A DNA stretch of 36,151 nt from an uncultured Granulosicoccaceae bacterium. GTDB lineage: Bacteria > Pseudomonadota > Gammaproteobacteria > Granulosicoccales > Granulosicoccaceae. The translations under genes and the position numbers were made by a program. The stretch spans positions 1 through 36,151 of the forward strand of contig CALHNS010000056.1 of NCBI GenBank assembly GCA_938035125.1, read 5' to 3'. Positions 1-8,354 of this stretch are shown here, one piece after another. The notes beneath the pieces are model-generated. The model was not told the DNA's origin. It saw nothing but the letters and a program-made list of their open reading frames with translations, and made no database searches. Every line of letters begins with the position of its first letter. The stretch's first letter is position 1.

Positions 1-664
1 AGGAGATGGCATCGAGCATAGGGCTTTCAACTAACTGTTGGCCAATGGTGCCACCTGAACCCATCACTAAACTGAATAAGCCTTTAGGAATATCTTGTTT
101 AGCAATGATTTCAGTGAGCGCCACAGCAGAAGCTGGGGTTACGTTTGCAGGTTTCCAAACAACCGCGTTGCCGTAACACAATGCAGGAGCGATTTTCCAC
201 GATGCGGTTGCTGTTGGGAAATTCCATGGCGATATAACGGCAACGATGCCCACGGGTTCGCGCCGAACATCGATTTCTACCCCGTCTCGCACAGAATCAG
301 CGTTCTCACCTAATTGGCGTAAACATTCAGCGGCGTAGTAGGTGAAGAATTGCCCTGCACGAAAAACTTCTCCGCGACCTTCGGCTAGAGGCTTACCCTC
401 CTCGCGTGAGAGCAAAGTGCCGAGTTCTTCAGCGCGCGCCATCATCTCATTACCGATGTTCATCAGAACGGCCTGTTTACGTTCTATGCCGTAACCTGCC
501 CACTCTTTTTGTGCGATGGCGGCCTGTGCAAGCGTTGCCTGTAACTGATCGGTATTAGCCTGGGTGAATGTTCCCACCACATCATCTAAATCCGACGGGT
601 TTCGGTTCTCGATTTCGCCGTTTCCGGCTAACCATTCTCCAGCAATGAGATTTAACTGAGCCAC
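1..664 (-). CDS. Aldehyde dehydrogenase, semialdehyde-dehydrogenase-like (5' part, runs off the left edge)
   Basis: NAD(P)-dependent aldehyde dehydrogenase; only about the first 220 residues lie in the window. The reading starts LNLIAGEWLAG, continues through IENRNPSD and LLSREEGKPLAEG, and reaches the cofactor-domain motif ISPWNFP followed by KIAPALCYGNAVVWKPAN. These are the N-terminal landmarks of the alpha-ketoglutaric semialdehyde dehydrogenase branch, which ends several sugar-acid and hydroxyproline degradation routes. The catalytic Glu and Cys lie beyond the edge, so the substrate is an inference. No in-frame ATG exists: I chose GTG at 664, which has a GGA 10 bases upstream and gives the usual N-terminus; TTG at 679 is the alternative. 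It is divergent from a LysR-type gene, its probable regulator. Confidence 0.88.
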   Translation of the reverse strand, partial: MAQLNLIAGEWLAGNGEIENRNPSDLDDVVGTFTQANTDQLQATLAQAAIAQKEWAGYGIERKQAVLMNIGNEMMARAEELGTLLSREEGKPLAEGRGEVFRAGQFFTYYAAECLRQLGENADSVRDGVEIDVRREPVGIVAVISPWNFPTATASWKIAPALCYGNAVVWKPANVTPASAVALTEIIAKQDIPKGLFSLVMGSGGTIGQQLVESPMLDAIS

Positions 665-785
665 GTTTTCATGTTCCAAATAATCGTTAGGACGACACTG
701 TGCGCAACCAGACGGTACAAGTCAATTTAATATAAACGCAGTTCATTTCAATTATTTTTAAGTAAACCGGATACAATAACGCCCA

Positions 786-1688
786 ATGAGCATAAAAATG
801 GAGAATCTTCGTTATTTTTGCACCGTGGTGCAAACCGGCAACTTGGCCGAAGCCGCCGATCGATTGGGCCGCACCCAATCCGCGTTGTCCACCAGCTTAA
901 AAAACATCGAATCGCATTTGGGCGTCAAGCTATTTGATGGAGAGCGTAAAAATCGATTGTCATTAGCTGGCGAGCAGATCTATGAGCTGGCAAAACATCA
1001 GATACAAGAGTTCGATCTGACGATTCAACAAATGGAAACGCAGGTTAAGGCCACAAAAGGATTAGTAAGAATTGCATCAGTGCCATCAGTTGCCGCCATT
1101 GTTTTCCCCACCCTGCTGAACAATCTGCACAAGCAGTATCCTGGGGTAAAAGTTGAACTACGCGATACCGATACACAGCAAGTGTTAAACGCCTTAGTGA
1201 ATGCCAAGGCTGATATTGGCATCACCTCAGGGTTTCATCCAGTGAATGGCTTTGCGGCAACCCGATTATTTAATGACTCCTTTGGTTTAGTGTGCAAAGC
1301 AAATCATGCGCTGATCACTCAAAAAAAATCACCGTCAATTCAAGAAGTGGTAACCACCGATTTTGTTCGTAATTCATTGTGTGATTTGATAAAAACGCCT
1401 TCGTTTGTTGCGGCTTTAAATCACGTTGATGTTACGGTTCATAATAATCAATCGTTAATTAATATCATTCGCACTGGACGTTGGGTGTCGGTATTACCAA
1501 AAGCCGTTAGCGATTATCTTCCAAACGATGTGGCCTTTCGAGCGTTATCGAATTTACCCGATAAGCGGGAGGTTTGGCTTTATTATAAAGAGCAGTCTCG
1601 GTATCAAGAATTGATCGATGCGTGCTGCGAGTTGATTGATGCTGTTAAGCGTGATGACGGCATCGATTGGTTAAAAAATGATACGTAA
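786..1688 (+). CDS. LysR-family transcriptional regulator
   Basis: A 300-residue DNA-binding regulator of normal LysR length. The N-terminus carries the family winged helix-turn-helix (ENLRYFCTVVQTGNLAEAADRLGRTQ, here split by the usual A-A-x-x-L-x-x-x-Q/S pattern), followed by a two-lobed periplasmic-binding-like effector domain from about residue 92. The start may be ATG 786 or ATG 798; the second places MENLRYF first, as in most relatives, and has a GAG 7 bases upstream. It is transcribed away from the aldehyde dehydrogenase gene across a 121-base AT-rich gap, the standard arrangement for a LysR protein controlling its neighbour. The effector is not predictable from sequence. Confidence 0.93.
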   Translation: MSIKMENLRYFCTVVQTGNLAEAADRLGRTQSALSTSLKNIESHLGVKLFDGERKNRLSLAGEQIYELAKHQIQEFDLTIQQMETQVKATKGLVRIASVPSVAAIVFPTLLNNLHKQYPGVKVELRDTDTQQVLNALVNAKADIGITSGFHPVNGFAATRLFNDSFGLVCKANHALITQKKSPSIQEVVTTDFVRNSLCDLIKTPSFVAALNHVDVTVHNNQSLINIIRTGRWVSVLPKAVSDYLPNDVAFRALSNLPDKREVWLYYKEQSRYQELIDACCELIDAVKRDDGIDWLKNDT

Positions 1689-1733
1689 CCGGCACGAGAA
1701 CAGCTGCGAGAATAGCTGCGAATTGCGCACGCG

Positions 1734-2090
1734 TTAAACCTTCTCTTGCACCAACACCCAAGGCGCGCTCACTACACACCAAAATTCGGGTTCACGCGTT
1801 ACCCAATCGCGGGCGTCATCATCGGTGGCGCGGCGAAGATCCCCGCTGTTCATCCAACCTTCAATGCTGGTTTTATCATCCTGAATAACCTTTTCAGCCA
1901 CATCGATTAAATCGACATCGTTGGACACACGAAGCACCACGCCGCGAGCAAAGTGCGGGGTGAGTTCTTCCCAGTTCAACACGCCGGTTTCTGCGTTTAA
2001 TCGCTCGCGCAGCGGCACATCAGCATCATTGTCTGAATTTTCGTTAAGGGGGGTATGGCCGTTAAGTTCGTTCAAGAGATTAGCTTGCAT
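1734..2090 (-). CDS. DUF2288 family protein
   Basis: A small acidic cytoplasmic protein of 118 residues. The core from about residue 27 (LRERLNAETGVLNWEEL, ARGVVLRVSNDVDLIDVA, GWMNSGDLRRATDDDA) and the final APWVLVQE are the recognisable signature of DUF2288; no biochemical role is known for the family. The ATG at 2090 lies inside the end of the upstream lipoprotein gene (11-base overlap), so the two are probably co-transcribed and may be translationally coupled. The first 25 residues are a less conserved extension. Confidence 0.85.
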   Translation of the reverse strand: MQANLLNELNGHTPLNENSDNDADVPLRERLNAETGVLNWEELTPHFARGVVLRVSNDVDLIDVAEKVIQDDKTSIEGWMNSGDLRRATDDDARDWVTREPEFWCVVSAPWVLVQEKV

Positions 2091-2751
2091 TCATGTCGGC
2101 GATGAATCGGTTCGAGCGTTCGATGGATTGATTCATTCTATCGATGAGAATTTCAACATCTGTTTGTAAGCCGTTGTATGTGTTCTGCAATGCACCAATT
2201 GCTTGTGCGTTTAAGTTGTGCTTTAAGTACAGCACGTTGTTTTGCATGGTGGCAAGAACCGGTTTCATGGATTGCTCGGATGCACGCATGGCGTTCGCCA
2301 ATTCACCGTAACGCCGCTGGGTATCGCTAAGCTTTTGTTGGCTATCTCGCTTGAAGTTATCGTCGGTATACAAAGCGATTTCTTCTCGCCATTCTTCGAA
2401 TAAATCCATCGCCACCTCGTCTACCTCTTCGATGCGCTCGCTTACCTCCTCGGCTGCATCGGTGCTGTCTTCAAATTCATCGCTGAGTTGGTTGTAGGCT
2501 TTTTTCAAATCGGTTTCCGCTATTTCAACCACAGAACCAAATCGCTCTAAGGCGTCTTTAAATTGCTCTTGAGCCTCTTCTTGGGAATCACGGGCATCTT
2601 CAACATTGCCCACCAAAATATCGCGCTTGTGAATGCCAAATTTTTCCAGTGTGTTGTATTTGACGGTGCTGCAGGCGCTGAGAGTCAGTGCCAGAAAACT
2701 TACGCCTAGGCATCGATAAATCCAGCGAATTGTGGCAAATGATTGCATCAT
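2080..2751 (-). CDS. DUF2959 family lipoprotein
   Basis: A predicted lipoprotein of 223 residues. A hydrophobic signal segment ends in the lipobox LSAC, with the lipid-acceptor cysteine at residue 27. The mature part is almost entirely charged and helical with many Glu/Asp/Gln, suggesting long coiled coils (residues about 50-115 and 125-220). The pattern [29 protein letters not shown] after the lipobox is typical of DUF2959. The family function is unknown; the topology suggests a periplasmic, membrane-anchored helical protein. It precedes and overlaps the DUF2288 gene. Starts at ATG 2751 or 2748 are equivalent for the signal peptide. Confidence 0.87.
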   Translation of the reverse strand: MMQSFATIRWIYRCLGVSFLALTLSACSTVKYNTLEKFGIHKRDILVGNVEDARDSQEEAQEQFKDALERFGSVVEIAETDLKKAYNQLSDEFEDSTDAAEEVSERIEEVDEVAMDLFEEWREEIALYTDDNFKRDSQQKLSDTQRRYGELANAMRASEQSMKPVLATMQNNVLYLKHNLNAQAIGALQNTYNGLQTDVEILIDRMNQSIERSNRFIADMNAS

Positions 2752-2845
2752 GTTGGGTTACTCAAGCATGGGAAATTGGCCCTGCGCACAGTATACAAAA
2801 CCCCGACCCTTAGCTCAGGGGCAGAAAAGCGTTATCCTGCTCATC

Positions 2846-3373
2846 ATGGATATTAAAGACAGCATTCGCACCATCCCCGATTTCCCTAAACCTGGCATTC
2901 AGTTTCGGGACGTAACCACTTTGTTCAGTAACCCTCAGGCTTTTCGCATAGCGATTGATCTGCTACTGCACCCCTACGCTGGCCAGCCCATCGATAAAGT
3001 GGTGGCCTTGGAGGCACGCGGGTTTATTCTCGGTGGGGCTATCGCTCACCAACTCTCGGTGGGCTTTGTGCCGATTCGAAAGGCGGGCAAATTGCCGGGC
3101 AAAACCTTGTCAGAAGAATACTCGTTAGAATACGGGGAAGCAGTGATGGAAATGCACGATATTGCGGTAAGCCCAGGTGAGCAAGTGTTGGTGGTGGATG
3201 ATTTAATCGCCACAGGCGGCACCTGTGAGGCAGGCGTTAAGCTGCTGCGCCGCGCCGGGGCCGAGATTATAGGCTGCGCCTTTATCATCGACTTACCGGC
3301 ACTGGGCGGGCGAAAGCTGGTGGAATCCTTAGGCCTAAACGTGCACACGCTGTGCGAATTTGAAGGCGACTAG
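2846..3373 (+). CDS. apt: Adenine phosphoribosyltransferase
   Basis: Purine salvage enzyme that joins adenine to PRPP to give AMP. The 175-residue product has standard length. It starts [18 protein letters not shown], contains the substrate segment [11 protein letters not shown] (about residues 58-68) and the PRPP-binding loop [13 protein letters not shown] (about residues 116-128), all diagnostic for Apt. The reading frame stays open 38 codons further upstream to ATG 2732, but that part overlaps the divergent lipoprotein start and is not family-like, so ATG 2846 is preferred although its ribosome-binding site is weak. It is followed by a strong inverted repeat at 3389-3422. Confidence 0.96.
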   Translation: MDIKDSIRTIPDFPKPGIQFRDVTTLFSNPQAFRIAIDLLLHPYAGQPIDKVVALEARGFILGGAIAHQLSVGFVPIRKAGKLPGKTLSEEYSLEYGEAVMEMHDIAVSPGEQVLVVDDLIATGGTCEAGVKLLRRAGAEIIGCAFIIDLPALGGRKLVESLGLNVHTLCEFEGD

Positions 3374-3388
3374 AACCCAACCAGAAAT

Positions 3389-3422
3389 CGCGTGCTTAAG
3401 GGAATATCTTCTTAAGCACGCG
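3389..3422. terminator. Perfect 12-bp inverted repeat between convergent apt and ComEA-like gene
   Basis: CGCGTGCTTAAG at 3389-3400 pairs with CTTAAGCACGCG at 3411-3422 around a 10-base loop. It lies 15 bases after the apt stop codon and 28 bases beyond the stop of the convergent ComEA-like gene. A short CCTTTT follows on the plus strand but there is no long T tract, so it may act as a shared bidirectional terminator or an RNA-end stabiliser. Confidence 0.6.
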
Positions 3423-3450
3423 GTGCCTTTTACGAGCCAAATTTTAAAAA

Positions 3451-3936
3451 CTAATTGGGCCCTGAAGCGTCTTTACGTAGCGCTAACGAGCGCTTTACAA
3501 CCGCTTGCACCTCCTGACGTGCAGCCGATTCTTGCTCGGCTAGGCTCTCCCCTTTTTTGGGCTGAATAAATTCACCAGCAACTATTCTCGACCGCAGTTT
3601 ATTCACGGTTTTCTCACCGATGCCTTTAACGTTCACCAGTTCATCTACGGTGTTAAACGCGCCATGTGTTTCACGGTACAACACGATCGCTTCCGCCTTA
3701 GATAAACCAATACCATTAAGTTCAAGCGCTAAAACAGCAGGTGATGCCACGTTAATGTTGACAGGTTCTGAAGCACTGACGTTAATGGAAATGTTTTCTG
3801 ATGAAGTATCAGAACTTTCCGCATAAACATCAGACATGAAGAGCTGCGAACATACGATAACGCAGGCTAATGGGAGGGAGTACGCGCTAGTAAAAAAACG
3901 GCGACGTAATACATCAGTAAATGAATAAATAGTCAT
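3451..3936 (-). CDS. ComEA-like helix-hairpin-helix protein, exported
   Basis: A 161-residue exported DNA-binding-type protein. The N-terminus is basic then hydrophobic (residues 10-39) and ends near VYAES, as in a signal peptide. Residues about 59-118 hold the ComEA fold: VNINVASPAVLALELNGIG, a first hairpin NGIGLSKAEAI at 74-84 and a second KGIGEKTVNKL at 104-114. ComEA relatives bind double-stranded DNA during uptake, so a role at periplasmic DNA is plausible but not shown. The start is ATG 3936, because AAGGAAG sits 5 bases before it; the frame continues upstream to 4047 but would overlap ctaA. The C-terminal 40 residues are charged and unconserved. Confidence 0.85.
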   Translation of the reverse strand: MTIYSFTDVLRRRFFTSAYSLPLACVIVCSQLFMSDVYAESSDTSSENISINVSASEPVNINVASPAVLALELNGIGLSKAEAIVLYRETHGAFNTVDELVNVKGIGEKTVNKLRSRIVAGEFIQPKKGESLAEQESAARQEVQAVVKRSLALRKDASGPN

Positions 3937-4003
3937 AGTAACTTCCTTGTTGATTAATGAAACGCATGCCTTATTTCCATGGCTGCGTGTGCTTACTATA
4001 ACA

Positions 4004-5065
4004 TCAGTTGGCGTGATTTGGTTGCAAGTTTTTATGCGCTTGCTCATCGTGCGGCGATGGCTGCCGAACCTGATACATAACCAATAATATGGCCCACTGT
4101 ATGCCGAAAATTAACGAGGCAAACCATAGGTGTAACGGTTGTGCAAAGGCGGGTAAATTCAAACGATCCATCGACATGCCCATCAAAATGGTAGCACCCA
4201 AAACAACAGCTAATCCAATCACTAATTTTCGCATTAAAGCGTTTTGCGTTCGGCCTAATAAATCAACAATAAGCCAGCCGTTGAATAACGTTAAGGGTAA
4301 CGCCAGCCACTTATGAACAGAGAAAGCCAGCGGTAAGTTATCAATCCATAGATGGCGATTTTCGTTGTTACTTTGCTTAGCAATTAAATCGACCCCTTCA
4401 CGCACTTGCGTACCGATAACCAATTGCAAAAGCCCAAGTAACGTAGCGGCTACTAAAACAGGAAACACCCATCGTGGCAACTGCAATAGATCATTGTTCG
4501 AGCCTGGTTGCACGGTTGCTCGCAGAAGCGACCAGATCAAAATGCCCACGATGACTTGCGCTAGTAACATATGCACCGTAATCATGCCAGGGTTCAGATT
4601 ACTGGCCACCACTCTTGAACCCAGCCAACCTTGCACCCCCACTAAGATAAACCCACTTAGCGATAACCAAAACACCATGGGGTCCGTTTTTCTAAAAGGG
4701 ATAGAGGCTAGTAACGTTAGGAGAATGGTGAAGCCTGTGAATACGCCCAACAAACGATTTAAGTATTCTGTCCATGTTTTTCGAACATTAAATTCGGTTT
4801 CGGCATAGCCTCGGTTGGCATAGATCACTTGGTAATTGTCTGGCAGCTGAGATTCTGCTGTAGGCGGCACCCACCGATCAAAGCATTTTGGCCAATCGGG
4901 GCAACCCATGCCTGAGCCTGTGGCACGCACGATTCCGCCCACAAGAATTAACGCATAAATCGTTACTACGGTGGCTGAGGCCATCCATAGAAATCGCGCC
5001 CGAAAGCTTAGGTTGGATGAGTTTTGCGAAGCGCTTGGTGTGGGACTTTGTGACATAGCGTGCAT
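4004..5065 (-). CDS. ctaA: Heme A synthase (COX15/CtaA family)
   Basis: Inner-membrane enzyme that oxidises heme O to heme A for cytochrome c oxidase. About eight hydrophobic segments are visible, starting with VVTIYALILVGGIVRATG and the family motif TGSGMGCPDWPKCF just after TM1. The histidines expected to hold heme are present (VHMLLAQ, SVHKWLALP, PLHLWFA). Length from ATG 5065 is 353 residues, normal for the family. The frame is open to 5170, but the added residues are non-hydrophobic and overlap the divergent promoter; ATG 5056 is another candidate. It is not beside cytochrome oxidase structural genes here. Its presence implies an aa3-type oxidase and aerobic respiration. Confidence 0.93.
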   Translation of the reverse strand: MHAMSQSPTPSASQNSSNLSFRARFLWMASATVVTIYALILVGGIVRATGSGMGCPDWPKCFDRWVPPTAESQLPDNYQVIYANRGYAETEFNVRKTWTEYLNRLLGVFTGFTILLTLLASIPFRKTDPMVFWLSLSGFILVGVQGWLGSRVVASNLNPGMITVHMLLAQVIVGILIWSLLRATVQPGSNNDLLQLPRWVFPVLVAATLLGLLQLVIGTQVREGVDLIAKQSNNENRHLWIDNLPLAFSVHKWLALPLTLFNGWLIVDLLGRTQNALMRKLVIGLAVVLGATILMGMSMDRLNLPAFAQPLHLWFASLIFGIQWAILLVMYQVRQPSPHDEQAHKNLQPNHAN

Positions 5066-5192
5066 GATACCGCGACTGTTTCCACGAATTAGTACGTTTG
5101 AGCACAAGCTCCGGTTTGAATTGCGAGGGTCCGGCTGAACTATTCCACCCCAAAACCCACCAAAATACATCGTTTACTATCTACTGTGGGCA

Positions 5193-5909
5193 ATGCCTCC
5201 AATGATTACCGCCAAACAGCGTTTTGCCCTGCCTGCTGCCCAAGCCACCCTACTGATCTCGGCTTTGGCCACACTCATTTTCACGCCATCTGTGGCCTTA
5301 TCCGCCAGCGACGTGCAGAACAAATTGCAAGCCCCAAGCACCGGAAGCTTTCCCGACCCCAGCTTAAAAAGCTGGTCGGAAAGATCGTTTGTAGGCAACA
5401 CAAAGTATGAAATTGTGGACGCAGGCTCTGAAAAAGTGCTCAAAGGCTCGGCCGATGGCACGGCTTCTGTTTTGTACAATGAGAAATCGGTGAATGTGGC
5501 CAAAACACCCTGGGTGAATTGGTCGTGGCAGGTTCAGAATACGCTGGGCCCTATTAAGGAACAAACCAAATCAGGCGATGATTTTCCAGGCAGGCTTTAC
5601 GTTGTGGTTCGCACCGGTTTTCTGCCTTGGGAAACCACAGCGGTAAACTACGTTTGGTCTTCCTCAACAGAACCTGGAACCTTTTGGCAAAGCCCGTTCA
5701 CCGAAAAATCAGTGATGATTGCTTTACGCAGTGGCGAGGAAGATTTAGGACAATGGCAACATGAGCGTCGCAATGTGGTTGACGACTTCAAAACGTTTTT
5801 CAATTTGGACATCGATGAAATCGATGGCTATGCCGTTATGGTGGATGCTGATAATTCCGGGAAACAAGCCACAGCATACTTTGGCAACATTAGCTTTACC
5901 GCAAAGTAG
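5193..5909 (+). CDS. DUF3047 family exported protein
   Basis: A 238-residue predicted periplasmic protein. The first 38 residues form a signal peptide (basic start, ATLLISALATLIF core, cleavage near ALSASD). The mature domain has the DUF3047 pattern: WSWQVQN, KSGDDFPGRLYVVV, AVNYVWSSS, WQHERRNVVDDF and a closing GYAVMVDADNSG. The fold is thought to be a carbohydrate-binding-like beta sandwich, but no function is established. It is divergent from ctaA across 127 bases. ATG 5193 and ATG 5202 are both possible starts. Confidence 0.87.
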   Translation: MPPMITAKQRFALPAAQATLLISALATLIFTPSVALSASDVQNKLQAPSTGSFPDPSLKSWSERSFVGNTKYEIVDAGSEKVLKGSADGTASVLYNEKSVNVAKTPWVNWSWQVQNTLGPIKEQTKSGDDFPGRLYVVVRTGFLPWETTAVNYVWSSSTEPGTFWQSPFTEKSVMIALRSGEEDLGQWQHERRNVVDDFKTFFNLDIDEIDGYAVMVDADNSGKQATAYFGNISFTAK

Positions 5910-5942
5910 CTTATTATTTACTCATACAATTGTTTCCATGCT

Positions 5943-5984
5943 TTGGAAGTTAAAAAAACGACGCTTTAATACAAGCGCATTAAA
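5943..5984 (+). promoter_or_regulatory. Candidate promoter and dyad upstream of the NTE-like gene
   Basis: TTGGAA (5943-5948) and TTAATA (5966-5971) are separated by 17 bases, a fair sigma-70 match. A dyad TTTAAT (5965-5970) / ATTAAA (5979-5984) with an 8-base gap overlaps the -10 element and could be an operator. Pattern match only. Confidence 0.3.
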
Positions 5985-6020
5985 ACTCATCACAAACGCA
6001 CGCCCCGTGAAACCACTGCA

Positions 6021-8354
6021 ATGATTGGTCGTCCCACTGAAAGCCGAATGCTGCGTGCGTTAAAACGTATGCCTGCGTTGAATTGCATCGAAAAACATCG
6101 ATGGGAGCAGCTAACGCCATTCATTACGTTCAAAGAACTGGCACCCAATGAGATGCTGTTTGAAGAAGGGTCGCGTGGGCAAAAACTGTTTTTTATTATT
6201 GATGGCGAACTTGAGTTGTTCCTTGGCTCTGGCGGTACAGAATCAACGGCTGAACCTTTCTACTTACATTCACGTTGTAAAGGCGAAACGGCCGGCGATT
6301 TTGCAGCCCTAAATGGTGGGCTGCATTTAGTCAGCGCAATTGCGAAAAAAAATACCCATGTGGCGGTGTTCCCTAGAGAAGCGTTTGAGCTTTTAAGCGA
6401 CATTCACCCCACATTAATTGAATTGGTGTACGACACCGCTGCTGATCTGTCACGTAATGTGATGGTGGCAAAAATATATTTAAACCTATTCGACAACATG
6501 CCCAAAGCCAGTATGGACGAGTTGTTAGAGGCCACAGAAATTCGTCACCATCGCAATGGTGATGTGTTATTCAAGCAAGGCGATGAACCTGATGGTTTGC
6601 ACCTTGTAGTATCTGGGCGCTTGCATGTTCATGCGCTTAGAAGTAACGGCAGCACAGTGTTCAATGGGGAGATTTTTGCCCCTGAGCCTGTGGGCGAACT
6701 GGCCATGCTATCCAAAGGTTTGCGTTCAGCTACCGTTACTGCGGCTCGAGAATCCACGGTTGCTTTCTTACACAAAGATGCGTTTAACAAACTGGTGGCT
6801 GAGCGCGCCGAGCGTTTATTAGCCTTGTCGCAAGTCATTGTTCGACGCCACGCCCACAACACCGACCAAAGGCGACGGGTGCGCGATCGAACGTTTGTGA
6901 TCGTACCGCTGGATTCGGGTTTACCCATACGTAGGTTCAGCCAACAGTTAAAACGAGAATTACGCACCCACACGGAACCAATGGTGCTGGATTCAAAAAG
7001 TTTTGATAAATTTTACGGTCGCAAGGGGGCTGCACAAACTCGCGTAAACGATGCGTTTAATTCCAGCATCAGTAGTTGGATGGAAGACAAGGAAAATACG
7101 TTCGGAAACGTTGTGTACCTTGCCGATTCAACTTGGACCCCATGGACTCGTCGCTGCTTGCACCGAGCCGATCGGGTGTTGTTCATTGCCGATGCCAGTG
7201 AATCGGGCAAGTTAGGCGGTACTGGCAACACCGATGTTCGATCCATTGAAACTGAAATGCAGGATTTGTTCAGTAACCCCAACACACGCCCTTTGCAAGA
7301 ATTGATCTTGCTGCACCCGGTGGACACCGTTCAACCTACAGACACCATCAAGTGGTTACACCGTCGATCAATAAAAGCGTTTCATCACATCCGATTGGAT
7401 GATAAACACCATATGGCTCGTTTAGCTCGCCGCATAACTGGCAAGGCGCGAGGCGTTGTCTTAAGTGGCGGTGGTGCGCGTGGTTATGCGCATTTAGGCG
7501 TGTATCGCTACCTTCAAGAACAGAACATGCCCATCGACTACATTGGCGGCACCAGTATGGGTGCACTGTTAGGGGCATCGATGGCGTTGGGAGATTCTGC
7601 CGATGACATCATGAGGCTATCCAGTCAATTTGCGAATAAAAAAGCGTTGTTTGACTACACCTTGCCACTGGCCTCTTTATTAAAATCACGCAAACTCACC
7701 ACCTTTTGCCAAACAGTTTTTGGTAGGCATCGCATTGAAGATTTATGGATACCATTTTTTTGTGTGTCATCCAATTTATCGTCGGGCCAAGAGGTTGTTC
7801 ACGATCGGGGTTCCTTGTGGCTTGCGATTAGAACCACCATTTCGTTGCCTGGTTTATTTTCACCGGTACCCACCGATGATGGTCAATTACTTATTGATGG
7901 TGCCGTGCTGAATACCTTCCCTGTGGATGTGATGCGAAAACGATTAGGCTGGCAAGGTGAATTGATTGGCGTTAACGTAAGCCAAATTCATGAGATGCGC
8001 CACGAATACGATTTTGGCACTACTTTATCCGGTTGGAACGTGTTTTGGTCACGCATCAATCCGTTCCAAGACGCCCGGCGCATTCCTAGGCTGGTTGAAA
8101 CCTTATTACGATCTACCGATATTAAAGGTCTTGAACGGCTTGAGGAACTCAAAGGCGGGTTAGACGTTTTAATTGAACCCGATGTGAGTCAAATTTCGTT
8201 ATTGGATTTTAAATCGTATTCGCGCATTGCCGACATCGGTTACGACGCAGCACAGTCTTCGTTTAACGCTTACGCAGCCGATGCGCCTGCAGACGATGTT
8301 GTAGAGGAACCCGCTATCTCGCCAGGGTTACTTTCAGAAGCAGCAATACGTTGA
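6021..8354 (+). CDS. Neuropathy-target-esterase-like (PNPLA6-like) lysophospholipase with two cyclic-nucleotide-binding domains
   Basis: A 777-residue enzyme with the order cNMP-binding domain (about 25-145), second cNMP-binding domain (about 158-275), linker domain (about 285-470), patatin hydrolase (about 477-720). The hydrolase has GGGARG at 483-488 (oxyanion hole), GTSMG with nucleophile Ser512, and DGA with Asp626, so the Ser-Asp dyad is intact. The linker contains YLADSTWTPWTRRCLHRAD (366-384) and LILLHPVDT, strikingly like the segment before the catalytic domain of animal and yeast NTE, which deacylate lysophosphatidylcholine and phosphatidylcholine. No transmembrane helix is evident at the N-terminus, unlike the eukaryotic enzymes. 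The second cNMP domain retains a GELAML stretch resembling the phosphate-binding cassette, but the usual Arg is not obvious. Its last 28 codons overlap the convergent HD gene. Confidence 0.9.
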   Translation: MIGRPTESRMLRALKRMPALNCIEKHRWEQLTPFITFKELAPNEMLFEEGSRGQKLFFIIDGELELFLGSGGTESTAEPFYLHSRCKGETAGDFAALNGGLHLVSAIAKKNTHVAVFPREAFELLSDIHPTLIELVYDTAADLSRNVMVAKIYLNLFDNMPKASMDELLEATEIRHHRNGDVLFKQGDEPDGLHLVVSGRLHVHALRSNGSTVFNGEIFAPEPVGELAMLSKGLRSATVTAARESTVAFLHKDAFNKLVAERAERLLALSQVIVRRHAHNTDQRRRVRDRTFVIVPLDSGLPIRRFSQQLKRELRTHTEPMVLDSKSFDKFYGRKGAAQTRVNDAFNSSISSWMEDKENTFGNVVYLADSTWTPWTRRCLHRADRVLFIADASESGKLGGTGNTDVRSIETEMQDLFSNPNTRPLQELILLHPVDTVQPTDTIKWLHRRSIKAFHHIRLDDKHHMARLARRITGKARGVVLSGGGARGYAHLGVYRYLQEQNMPIDYIGGTSMGALLGASMALGDSADDIMRLSSQFANKKALFDYTLPLASLLKSRKLTTFCQTVFGRHRIEDLWIPFFCVSSNLSSGQEVVHDRGSLWLAIRTTISLPGLFSPVPTDDGQLLIDGAVLNTFPVDVMRKRLGWQGELIGVNVSQIHEMRHEYDFGTTLSGWNVFWSRINPFQDARRIPRLVETLLRSTDIKGLERLEELKGGLDVLIEPDVSQISLLDFKSYSRIADIGYDAAQSSFNAYAADAPADDVVEEPAISPGLLSEAAIR

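Noticed and set aside
1696..1719. Tandem 12-base repeat GAGAACAGCTGC / GAGAATAGCTGC after the LysR gene
   Set aside because: Only two copies with one mismatch in a short convergent gap; probably a chance local duplication.
2732..2845. Longer apt frame starting at ATG 2732
   Set aside because: The extra 38 residues have no Apt similarity and run antisense over the divergent lipoprotein start; ATG 2846 gives the standard N-terminus.
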